Below, in pieces: positions 8,823-18,015 of a stretch of 64,000 bases of DNA. The DNA comes from Paraburkholderia sp. PREW-6R (GTDB lineage Bacteria > Pseudomonadota > Gammaproteobacteria > Burkholderiales > Burkholderiaceae). The first letter of the stretch is position 1. Every line of letters starts with the position of its first letter. The stretch is from the NCBI RefSeq assembly GCF_039621805.1, contig NZ_CP155073.1, positions 1 through 64,000 on the forward strand, read 5' to 3'. A program made the translations under genes and the position numbers. Below the pieces are notes generated by a model. That model saw only the letters and a list, made by a program, of their open reading frames with translations, had not been told where the DNA came from and searched no databases.

Positions 8823-11234
8823 ATGAGAAGAAATCGTATGGCTTTGCGTCGCGTCGCAACGGCGCTGCTGGTGGCTGGATTGATCACCGCGCAGACAGCA
8901 CAGGCACAGGTGACACTCAACTTCGTCAACGCTGACATCGACCAGGTCGCCAAGGCGATCGGTGCGGCGACCGGCAAGACCATCATCGTCGACCCGCGCG
9001 TAAAGGGACAGTTGAACCTCGTCTCGGAGAACTCGGTGCCTGAAGATCAGGCGCTGAAAACCTTGCAGTCCGCACTGCGCATGCAGGGTTTTGCGCTGGT
9101 CCAGGATCACGGTGTCCTGAAGGTGGTGCCCGAGGCCGATGCAAAGCTGCAGGGCGTGCCGACGTACGTAGGCAATTCGCCCGTCGCGCGTGGCGATCAG
9201 GTGGTGACGCAGGTCTTCACGCTGAAGAACGAGTCGGCCAACAATCTGCTGCCTGTGCTGCGTCCGCTGATCTCGCCGAACAACACCGTTGCGGCCTACC
9301 CGTCCAACAATACGATCGTCGTGACCGATTACGCCGACAACGTTCGGCGCATCGCGCAGATCATCGCGGGCGTGGATTCGGCGGCCGGTACGTCGGTCGC
9401 GGTGGTGCAGCTGAAGAACGCCAACGCGATCGACATCGCCACGCAAATGGGCAAGATGCTCGACCCGGGCTCGATCGGCAGCACGGATGCAACGCTCAAG
9501 GTGTCGATCACCGCGGATCCGCGTACCAATTCACTGCTGATTCGCGCGTCGAACGGCGCGCGTCTCGCCGCGGCGAAACAGCTCGCGAAAGAACTCGATA
9601 CGCCGACCACGATGCCCGGCAACATCCACGTCGTGCCGTTGCGCAACGCGGACGCGACGCGCCTTGCCAAGACGTTGCGCGGCATGATGGGCAAAGGTGG
9701 CGACAGCGGCTCGTCGGGCGGCTCGAACGACGCCAACTCGTTTAACCAGAACGGCGGCGGCGGCGGCGGTGGACTCGGCGGCAACAACTCCACCGGGACA
9801 TCGGGCACGCCTCCGCTGCCTTCGGGCGGCTCCAGCGGCAGTTCGCTGGGATCGTCGCCGCTCGGCGGCAGCAGCGGCGGCTATGGGTCGAGCGGCGGCT
9901 CGAACTCCGGCGACTTCCTGGGCAGCGACAAAAACAAGAGCGACGACAATCAGCCAGGCGGCATGATTCAGGCCGACGCGGCGACCAATTCGCTGATCAT
10001 CACCGCGGCCGAGCCGGTCTATCGCAACCTGCGAGCCGTGATCGACCAGCTCGACGCACGCCGCGCGCAGGTTTATCTCGAAGCGCTGATCGTCGAGTTG
10101 AACTCGAACACGAACGCGAACCTCGGCATTCAGTGGCAGGTCGCGAACAATTCGGTGCTCGCCGGCACGAACCTGCAGACAGGCTCCAGCAACAGCATCG
10201 TCAACCTGACGGCTGCTGCCGCAACGGCTGCCGCCACCGCGGGCACCGGCGGTCTTGCCGCGGCGCTGGGAAATTCGGGTCTCCAGCAAGGCCTGAACGT
10301 GGGCTGGGTGCACAACATTTTTGGCGTGCAGGGTCTCGGCGCATTGCTGCAGGCGCTCTCGCAGACGGCCGACGCCAACGTGCTGTCCACGCCTAACCTG
10401 ATTACGCTCGATAACGAGGAAGCGAAGATCGTCGTCGGTACGAACGTGCCGATCCAGACAGGCTCGTATTCGAACCTGACGAGCAGCACGGCGACCTCCG
10501 CGTTCAATACGTATGACCGCGTCGACGTGGGCCTGACGCTGCACGTGAAACCGCAGATCACCGAGGGCGGCATTCTCAAGCTGCAGCTCTACACGGAAGA
10601 CTCGGCGATCGTTACCGGCACCACCAACGCGACGACCAATCCGGCCGGCCCCGAATTCACCAAGCGCTCGATCCAGTCTACGGTGCTCGCCGATAACGGC
10701 GAGATCATCGTGCTCGGCGGCCTGATGCAGGACAACTATCAGGTCAGCAACAGCAAGGTGCCGCTGCTCGGCGACATCCCGTGGATCGGCCAGCTATTCC
10801 GTTCCGAACAGAAAACGCGTAACAAGACTAACCTGATGGTGTTCCTGCGTCCGGTGATCATTGCCGATCGCGACACCGCGCAGGCCGTGACGTCGAACCG
10901 GTACGACTACATTCAGGGCGTGCAGGGCGCGTACAAGTCGGATAACAATCTGATCAAGGACAAGGACGATCCGGTCGTTCCGCCGATGCCGATCGGTCCG
11001 AGTCAGGGTGGCGCGCCGGCCATGAACCTGTTCGACCTCGACAAGATGCGTCGGCAACAGATGGCGCCGCCGCCGGCCAATGTGCCGCCGCAGCCGGCGA
11101 ACGTGCCGCAGCCGTCGTCTTATGTGGCGCCGCAACCCGCGACCGTCGTTCCCGCGCCGGTTACGGGCGGTGCGGTGCAGACCAATCCCGTCACGGTGAC
11201 GCCTTCAACGGTGTCGCCTGGAGTTCAGCCGTGA
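8823..11234 (+). CDS. gspD: Type II secretion outer-membrane secretin GspD
   Basis: 803 residues from the ATG at 8823. A signal peptide (RVATALLVAGLITAQTAQA) precedes N0 (VTLNFVNADIDQVAKAIG) and the repeated N1-N3 ring domains. A long Gly/Ser/Asn-rich insert lies at about residues 290-380. The secretin core contains VPLLGDIPWIGQLFRS, a family hallmark. The C-terminal 90 residues are Pro/Gln/Val-rich. GspD forms the multimeric pore through which folded proteins leave the periplasm. In-frame ATGs at 8766 and 8838 are alternatives. The stop overlaps the gspE start (GTGA). This is the first gene of the gsp cluster. Confidence 0.95.
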   Translation: MRRNRMALRRVATALLVAGLITAQTAQAQVTLNFVNADIDQVAKAIGAATGKTIIVDPRVKGQLNLVSENSVPEDQALKTLQSALRMQGFALVQDHGVLKVVPEADAKLQGVPTYVGNSPVARGDQVVTQVFTLKNESANNLLPVLRPLISPNNTVAAYPSNNTIVVTDYADNVRRIAQIIAGVDSAAGTSVAVVQLKNANAIDIATQMGKMLDPGSIGSTDATLKVSITADPRTNSLLIRASNGARLAAAKQLAKELDTPTTMPGNIHVVPLRNADATRLAKTLRGMMGKGGDSGSSGGSNDANSFNQNGGGGGGGLGGNNSTGTSGTPPLPSGGSSGSSLGSSPLGGSSGGYGSSGGSNSGDFLGSDKNKSDDNQPGGMIQADAATNSLIITAAEPVYRNLRAVIDQLDARRAQVYLEALIVELNSNTNANLGIQWQVANNSVLAGTNLQTGSSNSIVNLTAAAATAAATAGTGGLAAALGNSGLQQGLNVGWVHNIFGVQGLGALLQALSQTADANVLSTPNLITLDNEEAKIVVGTNVPIQTGSYSNLTSSTATSAFNTYDRVDVGLTLHVKPQITEGGILKLQLYTEDSAIVTGTTNATTNPAGPEFTKRSIQSTVLADNGEIIVLGGLMQDNYQVSNSKVPLLGDIPWIGQLFRSEQKTRNKTNLMVFLRPVIIADRDTAQAVTSNRYDYIQGVQGAYKSDNNLIKDKDDPVVPPMPIGPSQGGAPAMNLFDLDKMRRQQMAPPPANVPPQPANVPQPSSYVAPQPATVVPAPVTGGAVQTNPVTVTPSTVSPGVQP

Positions 11235-12793
11235 GCACACCGTCCACGCCGCAGTCCGTATCGCCAGCAGCAACGCGGGCCGGTGCTGCGGCACAAGCCG
11301 CAGCGATCCCGGCCGCGGTCGTGACCGAGCATGCCGAGCGTGTGGCGCCGTCGGCGGTGGCCGCGCGTCTCGTGCCGTATGGTTTTGCACGCAGCGGTCA
11401 GATTCTGGTCGCGCATCAGCATGCGGACAGTCTCGAAGTGTGGATCAGCGAGCGCACGAACGAAGCCGCGCTCGCCGAAGTCACGCGCAATTTCGGTGCG
11501 ATTACGGTGGTGCGTCTGCCCGCCGATGAACTCGCGCAGGCCATCAATCAGGCGTATGCACGCCAGGACGGCAGCGCCGCCCAGGTGGTCGGCGAAGTGG
11601 AAGGCGAAGTCGATCTGTCGCGTCTGATGCAGGACATTCCCGAAGTGGAAGATCTGCTTGAGTCGGAAGACGACGCGCCGATCATCCGCATGATCAACGC
11701 GCTGCTCACGCAGGCAGCGCGCGAACAGGCGTCGGACATTCATATCGAACCGTTCGAGAATGCGTCGGTTGTGCGCTTTCGGGTGGACGGCACACTGCGC
11801 GATGTCGTGCGGCCGAAAAAAGCGCTGCATGGCGCGCTGATCTCGCGGATCAAGATCATGGCGCAACTCGACATTGCGGAAAAACGTCTGCCGCAGGACG
11901 GCCGTATCACGCTGCGCGTGGGTGGCCGCCCGGTCGACGTGCGGGTGTCCACGCTGCCGACCGGCCACGGTGAGCGCGCCGTGCTGCGTCTGCTGGAAAA
12001 AGACGCCTCGCGGCTGAATCTCGAAGCACTCGGCATGGCGCCCGATACGCTCGTCAAATTCGACAAGCTGATCGGCAAGCCGCACGGCATCGTGCTCGTG
12101 ACCGGCCCGACCGGCTCTGGCAAGACGACCACGCTGTACGCGTCGATGTCGCGGCTCGAAACGGCGACCACCAACATCATGACGGTGGAAGACCCGATCG
12201 AATACGACCTGTCCGGCATCGGCCAGACGCAGGTGAACGAGCGGATCGGCATGAGCTTCGCGCGGGCGCTGCGCTCGATTTTGCGGCAAGACCCGGACAT
12301 CATCATGATCGGCGAAATCCGCGACCTCGAAACCGCGCAGATCGCCGTGCAGGCATCGCTGACGGGCCACCTCGTGCTCGCCACGCTACACACGAACGAC
12401 GCGGCGTCGGCCGTCACGCGTTTGACCGACATGGGCGTGGAGCCTTATCTGCTGGCGTCGTCGTTGCTCGGCGTGCTGGCACAGCGGCTCGTGCGGCGGC
12501 TGTGCCCGGTCTGCCGCGAAGAGCGTGTCGAGAAAGACGGCAGCGTGCGCTGGCATCCGGTGGGTTGCGACAAATGCGGTCAATCCGGCTATGCCGGACG
12601 GCGCGGCGTCTATGAGCTGCTGCTGATCGACGACGAGATCCGCGCGCAGATTCACCGCAACGCGTCGGACGCGGAAATTCTCACGGCGGGCCGCACGCAA
12701 GGCATGCGCACGCTGCGCGAGGACGCGGACCGTTGGCTCGCCTCCGGCCTGACGTCGCTCGAAGAGGTGATCCGCGTGACTGGCGGAGCATAA
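11231..12793 (+). CDS. gspE: Type II secretion ATPase GspE
   Basis: 520 residues, starting with GTG that overlaps the gspD stop by 4 nt, which implies translational coupling. The Ala/Pro-rich N-terminus (about 1-40) is followed by the GspL-binding N-domain and the RecA-like ATPase core. Visible motifs are Walker A GPTGSGKTTT (about residues 294-303), Asp/Walker B box LRQDPDIIMIGEIRD, and a zinc-binding pair CPVC and CDKC (about 425-450). GspE is the cytoplasmic hexameric motor that drives pseudopilus assembly through GspL and GspF. Confidence 0.96.
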   Translation: MSTPSTPQSVSPAATRAGAAAQAAAIPAAVVTEHAERVAPSAVAARLVPYGFARSGQILVAHQHADSLEVWISERTNEAALAEVTRNFGAITVVRLPADELAQAINQAYARQDGSAAQVVGEVEGEVDLSRLMQDIPEVEDLLESEDDAPIIRMINALLTQAAREQASDIHIEPFENASVVRFRVDGTLRDVVRPKKALHGALISRIKIMAQLDIAEKRLPQDGRITLRVGGRPVDVRVSTLPTGHGERAVLRLLEKDASRLNLEALGMAPDTLVKFDKLIGKPHGIVLVTGPTGSGKTTTLYASMSRLETATTNIMTVEDPIEYDLSGIGQTQVNERIGMSFARALRSILRQDPDIIMIGEIRDLETAQIAVQASLTGHLVLATLHTNDAASAVTRLTDMGVEPYLLASSLLGVLAQRLVRRLCPVCREERVEKDGSVRWHPVGCDKCGQSGYAGRRGVYELLLIDDEIRAQIHRNASDAEILTAGRTQGMRTLREDADRWLASGLTSLEEVIRVTGGA

Positions 12794-12797
12794 ACGC

Positions 12798-14015
12798 ATG
12801 CCGGCATTTCGTTTTGAAGCGATCGACGCGGCGGGCAAAGCGCAGAAAGGCGTGCTCGACGCGGACAGCGCGCGCGGCGCGCGGACCAATCTGCGCTCGC
12901 AGGGACTCACGCCGCTGATTGTCGAACCGGCGGCCACGCGCACGCGCGGCGAGCGCAATCAGCGTCTGTCCCTGGGACGCCGTCTGTCGCAGCGCGAGCA
13001 GGCTATTCTGACGCGGCAGCTCGCGAGCCTGCTGATCGCCGGCTTGCCGCTCGATGAAGCGCTTTCGGTGCTGACCGAGCAATCCGAACGCGACTACATT
13101 CGCGAACTGATGGCGGCGATTCGCGCGGAAGTGCTTGGCGGCCATTCGCTCGCCAGCGCGTTGACGCAGCATCCGAAAGACTTCCCCGAGATTTACCGCG
13201 CACTGGTCGCGGCCGGTGAGCACACCGGCAAGCTCGGTCTCGTGCTGTCGCGCCTCGCCGATTACATCGAGCAACGCAACGCGCTCAAGCAGAAGATCGT
13301 GCTGGCGTTCACGTATCCGACCATCGTCACGATCATCGCGTTTGGCATCGTCACGTTCCTGTTGAGCTATGTCGTGCCGCAGGTGGTGAACGTGTTTGCC
13401 AGCACCAAGCAGCAACTGCCCGTCCTCACCATCATGATGATGGCGCTCTCGGGCTTCGTGCGGAACTGGTGGTGGGCGGTGCTGATCGGCGTCGCGCTCG
13501 TCGCCTATCTGGTGCGCTCGACACTCAGGCAAGCCGGCCCGCGGCTCGCTTTCGACCGCTGGCTGCTGACTGCGCCGCTGCTCGGCAAGCTCGTGCGCGG
13601 CTATAACACGGTGCGATTTGCCAGCACGCTCGGCATTCTGACGGCGGCCGGCGTGCCGATTCTGCGCGCGTTGCAGGCCGCCGCCGAAACGCTGAGCAAC
13701 AATGCGATGCGCGAAAACATCGACGATGCGATCGTGCGTGTGCGCGAAGGTACGTCGCTATCGCGCGCGCTCGGCAATACGAAGACGTTCCCGCCCGTGC
13801 TGGTTCACCTGATCCGGTCGGGCGAGGCCACGGGCGACGTGACGACCATGCTCGACCGGGCCGCCGACGGCGAAGCGCGCGAACTGGAGCGTCGCACGAT
13901 GTTCCTGACGAGCCTGCTCGAACCGTTGCTGATTCTGGCGATGGGGGGAGTGGTGCTGGTGATCGTGCTGGCGGTGATGCTGCCGATCATCGAGTTGAAC
14001 AATCTGGTGCAGTAA
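12798..14015 (+). CDS. gspF: Type II secretion inner-membrane platform protein GspF
   Basis: 405 residues, the family length, with two GspF repeats. RQLASLLIAGLPLDEALSVL and RFASTLGILTAAGVPILRAL are the two matching segments. Three membrane helices are visible, at about 172-195, 215-235 and 378-400. It forms the inner-membrane platform on which GspE acts. The gene starts 4 nt after gspE. After its stop the next gene on this strand is gspG, with gspC lying inverted between them. Confidence 0.95.
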   Translation: MPAFRFEAIDAAGKAQKGVLDADSARGARTNLRSQGLTPLIVEPAATRTRGERNQRLSLGRRLSQREQAILTRQLASLLIAGLPLDEALSVLTEQSERDYIRELMAAIRAEVLGGHSLASALTQHPKDFPEIYRALVAAGEHTGKLGLVLSRLADYIEQRNALKQKIVLAFTYPTIVTIIAFGIVTFLLSYVVPQVVNVFASTKQQLPVLTIMMMALSGFVRNWWWAVLIGVALVAYLVRSTLRQAGPRLAFDRWLLTAPLLGKLVRGYNTVRFASTLGILTAAGVPILRALQAAAETLSNNAMRENIDDAIVRVREGTSLSRALGNTKTFPPVLVHLIRSGEATGDVTTMLDRAADGEARELERRTMFLTSLLEPLLILAMGGVVLVIVLAVMLPIIELNNLVQ

Positions 14016-14147
14016 GGCGCACGGATGCGGATTGCGCGGCGCTGCCGGGTGTGCCGCAACGAGCGATGAGGGGCAAATCTGTGCCGCACAGCCAACACGC
14101 GGCGGTTACCGCGCCAGCGGCTGAAGCGGCAGTGGGACCACGCTGCT

Positions 14148-14570
14148 TCAGCGCACGTAGATCGTGGGACCTGCGGGGTTGGCAGGCAGGAACACTTCCG
14201 AATGCGCGCCGTTGCGGTCGATGATGATCGATCGGGCGCGGACTTCGGAGAGCTTGGCGCCTTGCATCAGCGTATTGCCGATCGACACCGCGTGCGGCGG
14301 TTCGCCGCCGACGCTGACGATAGCGGCGGCGCCCTGTTGCAACGCAAGGATGCCGAACAGATGGATGTCCTGATTGGCGCTGCGCGTGAGCCGGCCGCCG
14401 AACAGCGTTGCTGCCTCGTCGGTCGAAACCTGCGCGTGAGCGGCCGCGGCGGGAACCGGCGCGCCGGACATCGAAGTGAGCGTGATGACCCAGTAGGTCA
14501 GCGTCGCGCAGAAAACGGCGAACAGCGCGAGCGACAAAAGGCGGATTTGGATGGCGTTCATGACGCTCAT
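14148..14570 (-). CDS. gspC: Type II secretion protein GspC, inverted within the cluster
   Basis: 140 residues: a short cytoplasmic tail, one membrane helix (LLSLALFAVFCATLTYWVITL), a linker, and a homology-region domain (LFGILALQQGAAAIVSVGG...AVSIGNTL...GAKLSEVRARSIII). The usual C-terminal PDZ or coiled-coil domain of longer GspC proteins is absent. GspC links the inner-membrane platform to the GspD N0 domain. It is read opposite to the rest of the cluster, convergent with gspF and divergent from gspG. A second ATG at 14561 could also be used. Confidence 0.85.
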   Translation of the reverse strand: MSVMNAIQIRLLSLALFAVFCATLTYWVITLTSMSGAPVPAAAAHAQVSTDEAATLFGGRLTRSANQDIHLFGILALQQGAAAIVSVGGEPPHAVSIGNTLMQGAKLSEVRARSIIIDRNGAHSEVFLPANPAGPTIYVR

Positions 14571-14600
14571 TGTACGGACTATTGTGAAAATTGCGTTGGG

Positions 14601-14628
14601 TTGAAGCGACCCCGCGGGACATTAAAAT
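14601..14628 (+). promoter_or_regulatory. Candidate promoter of gspG-N
   Basis: TTGAAG (14601-14606) and TAAAAT (14623-14628) with a 16-bp spacer, in the divergent gspC-gspG region, 90 nt before gspG. Because gspC interrupts the strand, a separate promoter is expected here. Confidence 0.45.
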
Positions 14629-14717
14629 GACCGGCCGGACGTACTCGATGGCTTCCTCGTTGCTGCCATGCGAATGCGGCCCTGGCCAAAAATTTCACCG
14701 AAAAGAGGTAGGAAGCT

Positions 14718-15182
14718 ATGCAACTGTCGACCACTCGACGTATGGAAACCGCAGCTACGCGCAGCCGTCGTCAACGCGGTTTCACGCTGATCGAAATCAT
14801 GGTCGTGATCGCGATTCTGGGCATTCTGGCCGCGTTGATCGTGCCGAAAATCATGAGCCGTCCGGACGAAGCGCGCCGCGTCGCCGCCAAGCAGGATATT
14901 GGCACCGTGATGCAGGCGCTGAAACTGTACCGTCTCGACAACGGCCGTTATCCCACGCAGGAGCAGGGCCTGCGCGCGCTGATCGAAAAGCCGACCACCG
15001 ACCCGGTTCCGGGCAACTGGAAAGACGGTGGCTATCTGGAGCGTCTGCCCAATGACCCGTGGGGCAATGCCTATCAATATCTGAATCCGGGCGTGCACGG
15101 CGATATCGACGTGTTCAGTTACGGCGCGGACGGCAAACCCGGCGGCGAAGGCAATGATGCCGACGTCGGCTCGTGGCAGTAG
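14718..15182 (+). CDS. gspG: Major pseudopilin GspG
   Basis: 154 residues. The 21-residue basic leader ends in RQRG, followed by [20 protein letters not shown], the prepilin cleavage and methylation site and hydrophobic spine. The C-terminal part has the family signature of GspG ([18 protein letters not shown]), including residues that bind calcium. GspG polymerises into the periplasmic pseudopilus. AGGAAGC just before the ATG at 14718 supports this start. The prepilin peptidase GspO is not in this window. Confidence 0.96.
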   Translation: MQLSTTRRMETAATRSRRQRGFTLIEIMVVIAILGILAALIVPKIMSRPDEARRVAAKQDIGTVMQALKLYRLDNGRYPTQEQGLRALIEKPTTDPVPGNWKDGGYLERLPNDPWGNAYQYLNPGVHGDIDVFSYGADGKPGGEGNDADVGSWQ

Positions 15183-15245
15183 TCGGCGTAGCGGTGACCC
15201 ACGCATCGTCCCTGTATTTCTAGCTGATTGGTTCTGGCCGGCTCT

Positions 15246-15818
15246 ATGCGACTGTCCGCTTGCAAGTCCCGTGTGGACACTCCGTGTACGGCACTACAGC
15301 CGCACCCGGCGCGTGACGGCGCGCGCCGTGCGGCGCGGTCGCAGGGTTCGCGTGTGACGAGGCGTCGTCGGGCGGCGGGTTTCACATTGCTGGAAATGCT
15401 GGTGGTGCTGGTGATCGCCGGTCTGCTCGTGTCCCTGACCGCGTTGACGATGACGCGCAATCCGCGCAGCGATCTGAACGAAGAGGCGCAGCGTCTTGCG
15501 CTGCTGTTCGAGTCGGCCGGCGACGAAGCGCAGGTGCGCGCGCATCCGATTGCATGGCAGCCGGTGGATGGCGGCTTCCGTTTCGACATGCGCACCGAGG
15601 ATGGCTGGCGCCCGATACGCGACGACCTGCTCGGCCCGCGAACGTGGGAAGGCGGCGTGACCGGCGTGGCGATCAGCTATCCCGGCTCCGACGCGCAACC
15701 GAGCCGCGTCGTCTTCGGCACCGAGGCGATCGACGTACCGGTGCAGATCACGCTGTTTTCGTCGGCGGGGCGCGCGACGATCGTCGGCACCGGCAATGGC
15801 CGCTATGAGGTTCACTGA
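15246..15818 (+). CDS. gspH: Minor pseudopilin GspH
   Basis: About 190 residues from the ATG at 15246. The cleavage motif RRAAGFTLLEMLVVLVIAGLLVSLTAL follows a long basic leader. A GTG at 15354 would give the more usual 8-residue leader and cannot be excluded. The rest is a small beta-rich pseudopilin domain. GspH is a minor subunit of the pseudopilus, connecting the tip complex to GspG. One nucleotide separates its stop from the gspI ATG. Confidence 0.85.
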   Translation: MRLSACKSRVDTPCTALQPHPARDGARRAARSQGSRVTRRRRAAGFTLLEMLVVLVIAGLLVSLTALTMTRNPRSDLNEEAQRLALLFESAGDEAQVRAHPIAWQPVDGGFRFDMRTEDGWRPIRDDLLGPRTWEGGVTGVAISYPGSDAQPSRVVFGTEAIDVPVQITLFSSAGRATIVGTGNGRYEVH

Positions 15819-15819
15819 G

Positions 15820-16233
15820 ATGCGTCATTGCAGCAATCACGGGGAGCGAAACGCGCGCGCTTCGCAGCGCGGTTTCACGATGATCGAGGTGCTGGTCGCG
15901 CTGGCGATCATCGCGATCGCGTTGGCGGCTTCGTTGCGCGCGGTAGGCAGTCTCGCAAGCGGGGAGGCCGATCTGCACCGTCGGCTGCTGGCCGGCTGGA
16001 GTGCGGACAATACGCTCGCGCAACTGCGGTTGACGCATGCATGGCCGGACGTCGGCGCGACGAGTTTCGACTGTTCGCAAGGCAATTTGCAGTTGCTCTG
16101 TACCGAGCAGGTGAGCGCAACGCCGAATCCGGTGTTTCGTCGCGTGGAAGTACAGGTAACGACGCCGGGCCGTTCCGGCAATCTGGCGCAGATGGTGACG
16201 GTGGTCGCGAATGAAAACAACCGTTCGCTCTGA
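15820..16233 (+). CDS. gspI: Minor pseudopilin GspI
   Basis: 137 residues from the ATG at 15820, directly after the gspH stop. The leader ends in RASQRG, then FTMIEVLVALAIIAIALAASLRAV. The C-terminal part resembles the short GspI domain (LLAGWSADNTLAQLRL). GspI starts assembly of the tip complex with GspJ and GspK. The gspJ start lies 23 nt inside this gene, indicating coupling. Confidence 0.92.
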   Translation: MRHCSNHGERNARASQRGFTMIEVLVALAIIAIALAASLRAVGSLASGEADLHRRLLAGWSADNTLAQLRLTHAWPDVGATSFDCSQGNLQLLCTEQVSATPNPVFRRVEVQVTTPGRSGNLAQMVTVVANENNRSL

Positions 16234-16888
16234 GCGCCGCCGCCAATCGGGCGCGCGCGGCTTCACACTGATCGAATTGCTGGTGGCGATTGCGATCATG
16301 GCGGTGATTGCGGTGTTGTCATGGCGCGGGCTCGACCAGATTATTCGTGGCCGTCAGACGATTACCAACGCCATGGAGGACGAGCGCGTCTTCGCGCAAT
16401 TGTTCGACCAGTTGCGTATCGACGCGCGCCACGCCGCGACCGACGACGAATCCGGCCAGGCGGCCGTGTCGATATCGGGCAGTGTGCTGCAGATCGTGCG
16501 CGAAATGATGTTGCCGGGCACGGCGCCGCGCTTGCAGGTGGTGCGGTATCGCATTTCGGACGGACGCGTGATCCGCTATGCGTCGCCGCCGCTCGGCAAC
16601 CTCGACGAAGTGCGGGCGGCGCTGCGCGGTGGCGAAGGCAGCGACTGGTCGGCCGTGCCGTTGATGGGCGGCGTCGGCGCGATCAATGCGCGGGTCTATG
16701 TGCCGAAGGTCGGCTGGACCACGCAGATGAAAGACGTACAAAGTGCGATTACGGAGAACGACAACAATCTGAAAGTGCCGCAGGTGGGCAATGCGCCGTT
16801 GCCGAGGTCGGTGACGGGGCTTCAGGTCAGTATTGGGGCGAGCTCGCTCGCGCGGCCTGTTGTGCGGGTTTTTCTGGTCGGAGAGTGA
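16211..16888 (+). CDS. gspJ: Minor pseudopilin GspJ
   Basis: 225 residues. A short leader ends in GARG, followed by FTLIELLVAIAIMAVIAVLSW. The segment WRGLDQIIRGRQTI is typical for GspJ. It forms the pseudopilus tip with GspI and GspK. It overlaps gspI by 23 nt and ends one base before the gspK ATG. Confidence 0.93.
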   Translation: MKTTVRSERRRQSGARGFTLIELLVAIAIMAVIAVLSWRGLDQIIRGRQTITNAMEDERVFAQLFDQLRIDARHAATDDESGQAAVSISGSVLQIVREMMLPGTAPRLQVVRYRISDGRVIRYASPPLGNLDEVRAALRGGEGSDWSAVPLMGGVGAINARVYVPKVGWTTQMKDVQSAITENDNNLKVPQVGNAPLPRSVTGLQVSIGASSLARPVVRVFLVGE

Positions 16889-16889
16889 T

Positions 16890-17987
16890 ATGAAGCAGTC
16901 TCATCGGTCTCCGCGACGCACGAAGGAATCCGGCGCAGCCATCATCAGCGCCCTGCTGGTCGTCGCGCTGTCGGCGATCCTGGTCTCCGGCATGCTCTGG
17001 CGTCAGCAGATCCAGATACGCAGGATCGAAAACCAGCGCCTGCTGTCGCAGGCCCAATGGGTCTCCCGCGGCGCGCTGGACTGGACGCGCCTGATCCTGC
17101 GCTCCGAAGGAGACACATCGGCCGGGATCACGTATCTGGGCGGCCTGTGGGGTGTTCCCGTCGCCAAAACACGGCTCTCGGACTTTCTCGGCCAGATCGG
17201 CGAAGTACGTGCGCAAGAAGGTGCAGCGACTTATCTGTCGGGCTCGATCGAAGACGCCCAGGCGAAATTCAATCTGCGCAACCTGGTCGAAAGTCCCGCC
17301 CCTGGCATCATGCAACTGAACACGGAGCAGATTGGCGCCTACCAGCGCCTGCTGGTCTCGCTCGGCCTGAGCAGCCAACTCGCCAAGGCCACCGCGATTC
17401 AGGTGCGCGACAGCCTCGCGCAATCGGCCACCCGCTTCCAGGCGGTCACGAACCCGAACGGCACGACCACGACTTCCGCGCCGACCATCCAGGGCGGCGC
17501 GACTGGCGGCGGCTTCACTGACAAGCCCGGCATTTCCGACAGCGACGACGACACCGGACATCACCCTTTGCAAATGACGAGCGTCGATTCGCTGCTGGAT
17601 ATTCCCGGCTATTCGCCGGAGATGGTCGCGCGCCTGCGGCCGTTCGTGACCGTGTTGCCCACGGTCTCCGCGCTCAACATGAACACGGCCTCCGCCGAAG
17701 TGATCGCGGCGGTCGTGCCGGGAATGAGCCTGTCCTCGGCGCAGGCGTTCGTCGCGCGCCGTCAGACGGTGTTTTTTCATAACATCGGCGACGTGCAACT
17801 GGCGCTGCAAGGGTCGGGCGCCCAACAGGTCGGGATCGACCCCAGTCAGCTCGACGTCAACACCAACTATTTCCTCGTCCACGGGCACGTGCAGCATGAA
17901 CGCGCCGAGGTGGACCGGACAACCCTCGTCTATCGCGACGCTTTGACTCACACTACGCGTATCGTGCGGGTGGAAGACCAACCATGA
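16890..17987 (+). CDS. gspK: Minor pseudopilin GspK
   Basis: 365 residues. The pseudopilin helix AAIISALLVVALSAILVSGML follows a basic leader ending ESG and lacks the Glu at +5 usual in other pseudopilins, as is normal for GspK. A large alpha-helical domain with LDIPGYSPEMVARLRPFVTVLP (saposin-like fold) follows. GspK caps the pseudopilus. The ATG at 16890 follows the gspJ stop and GGAGAG; an upstream in-frame ATG at 16833 lies within gspJ and is less likely. Confidence 0.93.
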   Translation: MKQSHRSPRRTKESGAAIISALLVVALSAILVSGMLWRQQIQIRRIENQRLLSQAQWVSRGALDWTRLILRSEGDTSAGITYLGGLWGVPVAKTRLSDFLGQIGEVRAQEGAATYLSGSIEDAQAKFNLRNLVESPAPGIMQLNTEQIGAYQRLLVSLGLSSQLAKATAIQVRDSLAQSATRFQAVTNPNGTTTTSAPTIQGGATGGGFTDKPGISDSDDDTGHHPLQMTSVDSLLDIPGYSPEMVARLRPFVTVLPTVSALNMNTASAEVIAAVVPGMSLSSAQAFVARRQTVFFHNIGDVQLALQGSGAQQVGIDPSQLDVNTNYFLVHGHVQHERAEVDRTTLVYRDALTHTTRIVRVEDQP

Positions 17988-18015
17988 ACAACGCCTTTCC
18001 CAGAGAGAGTGGCCT

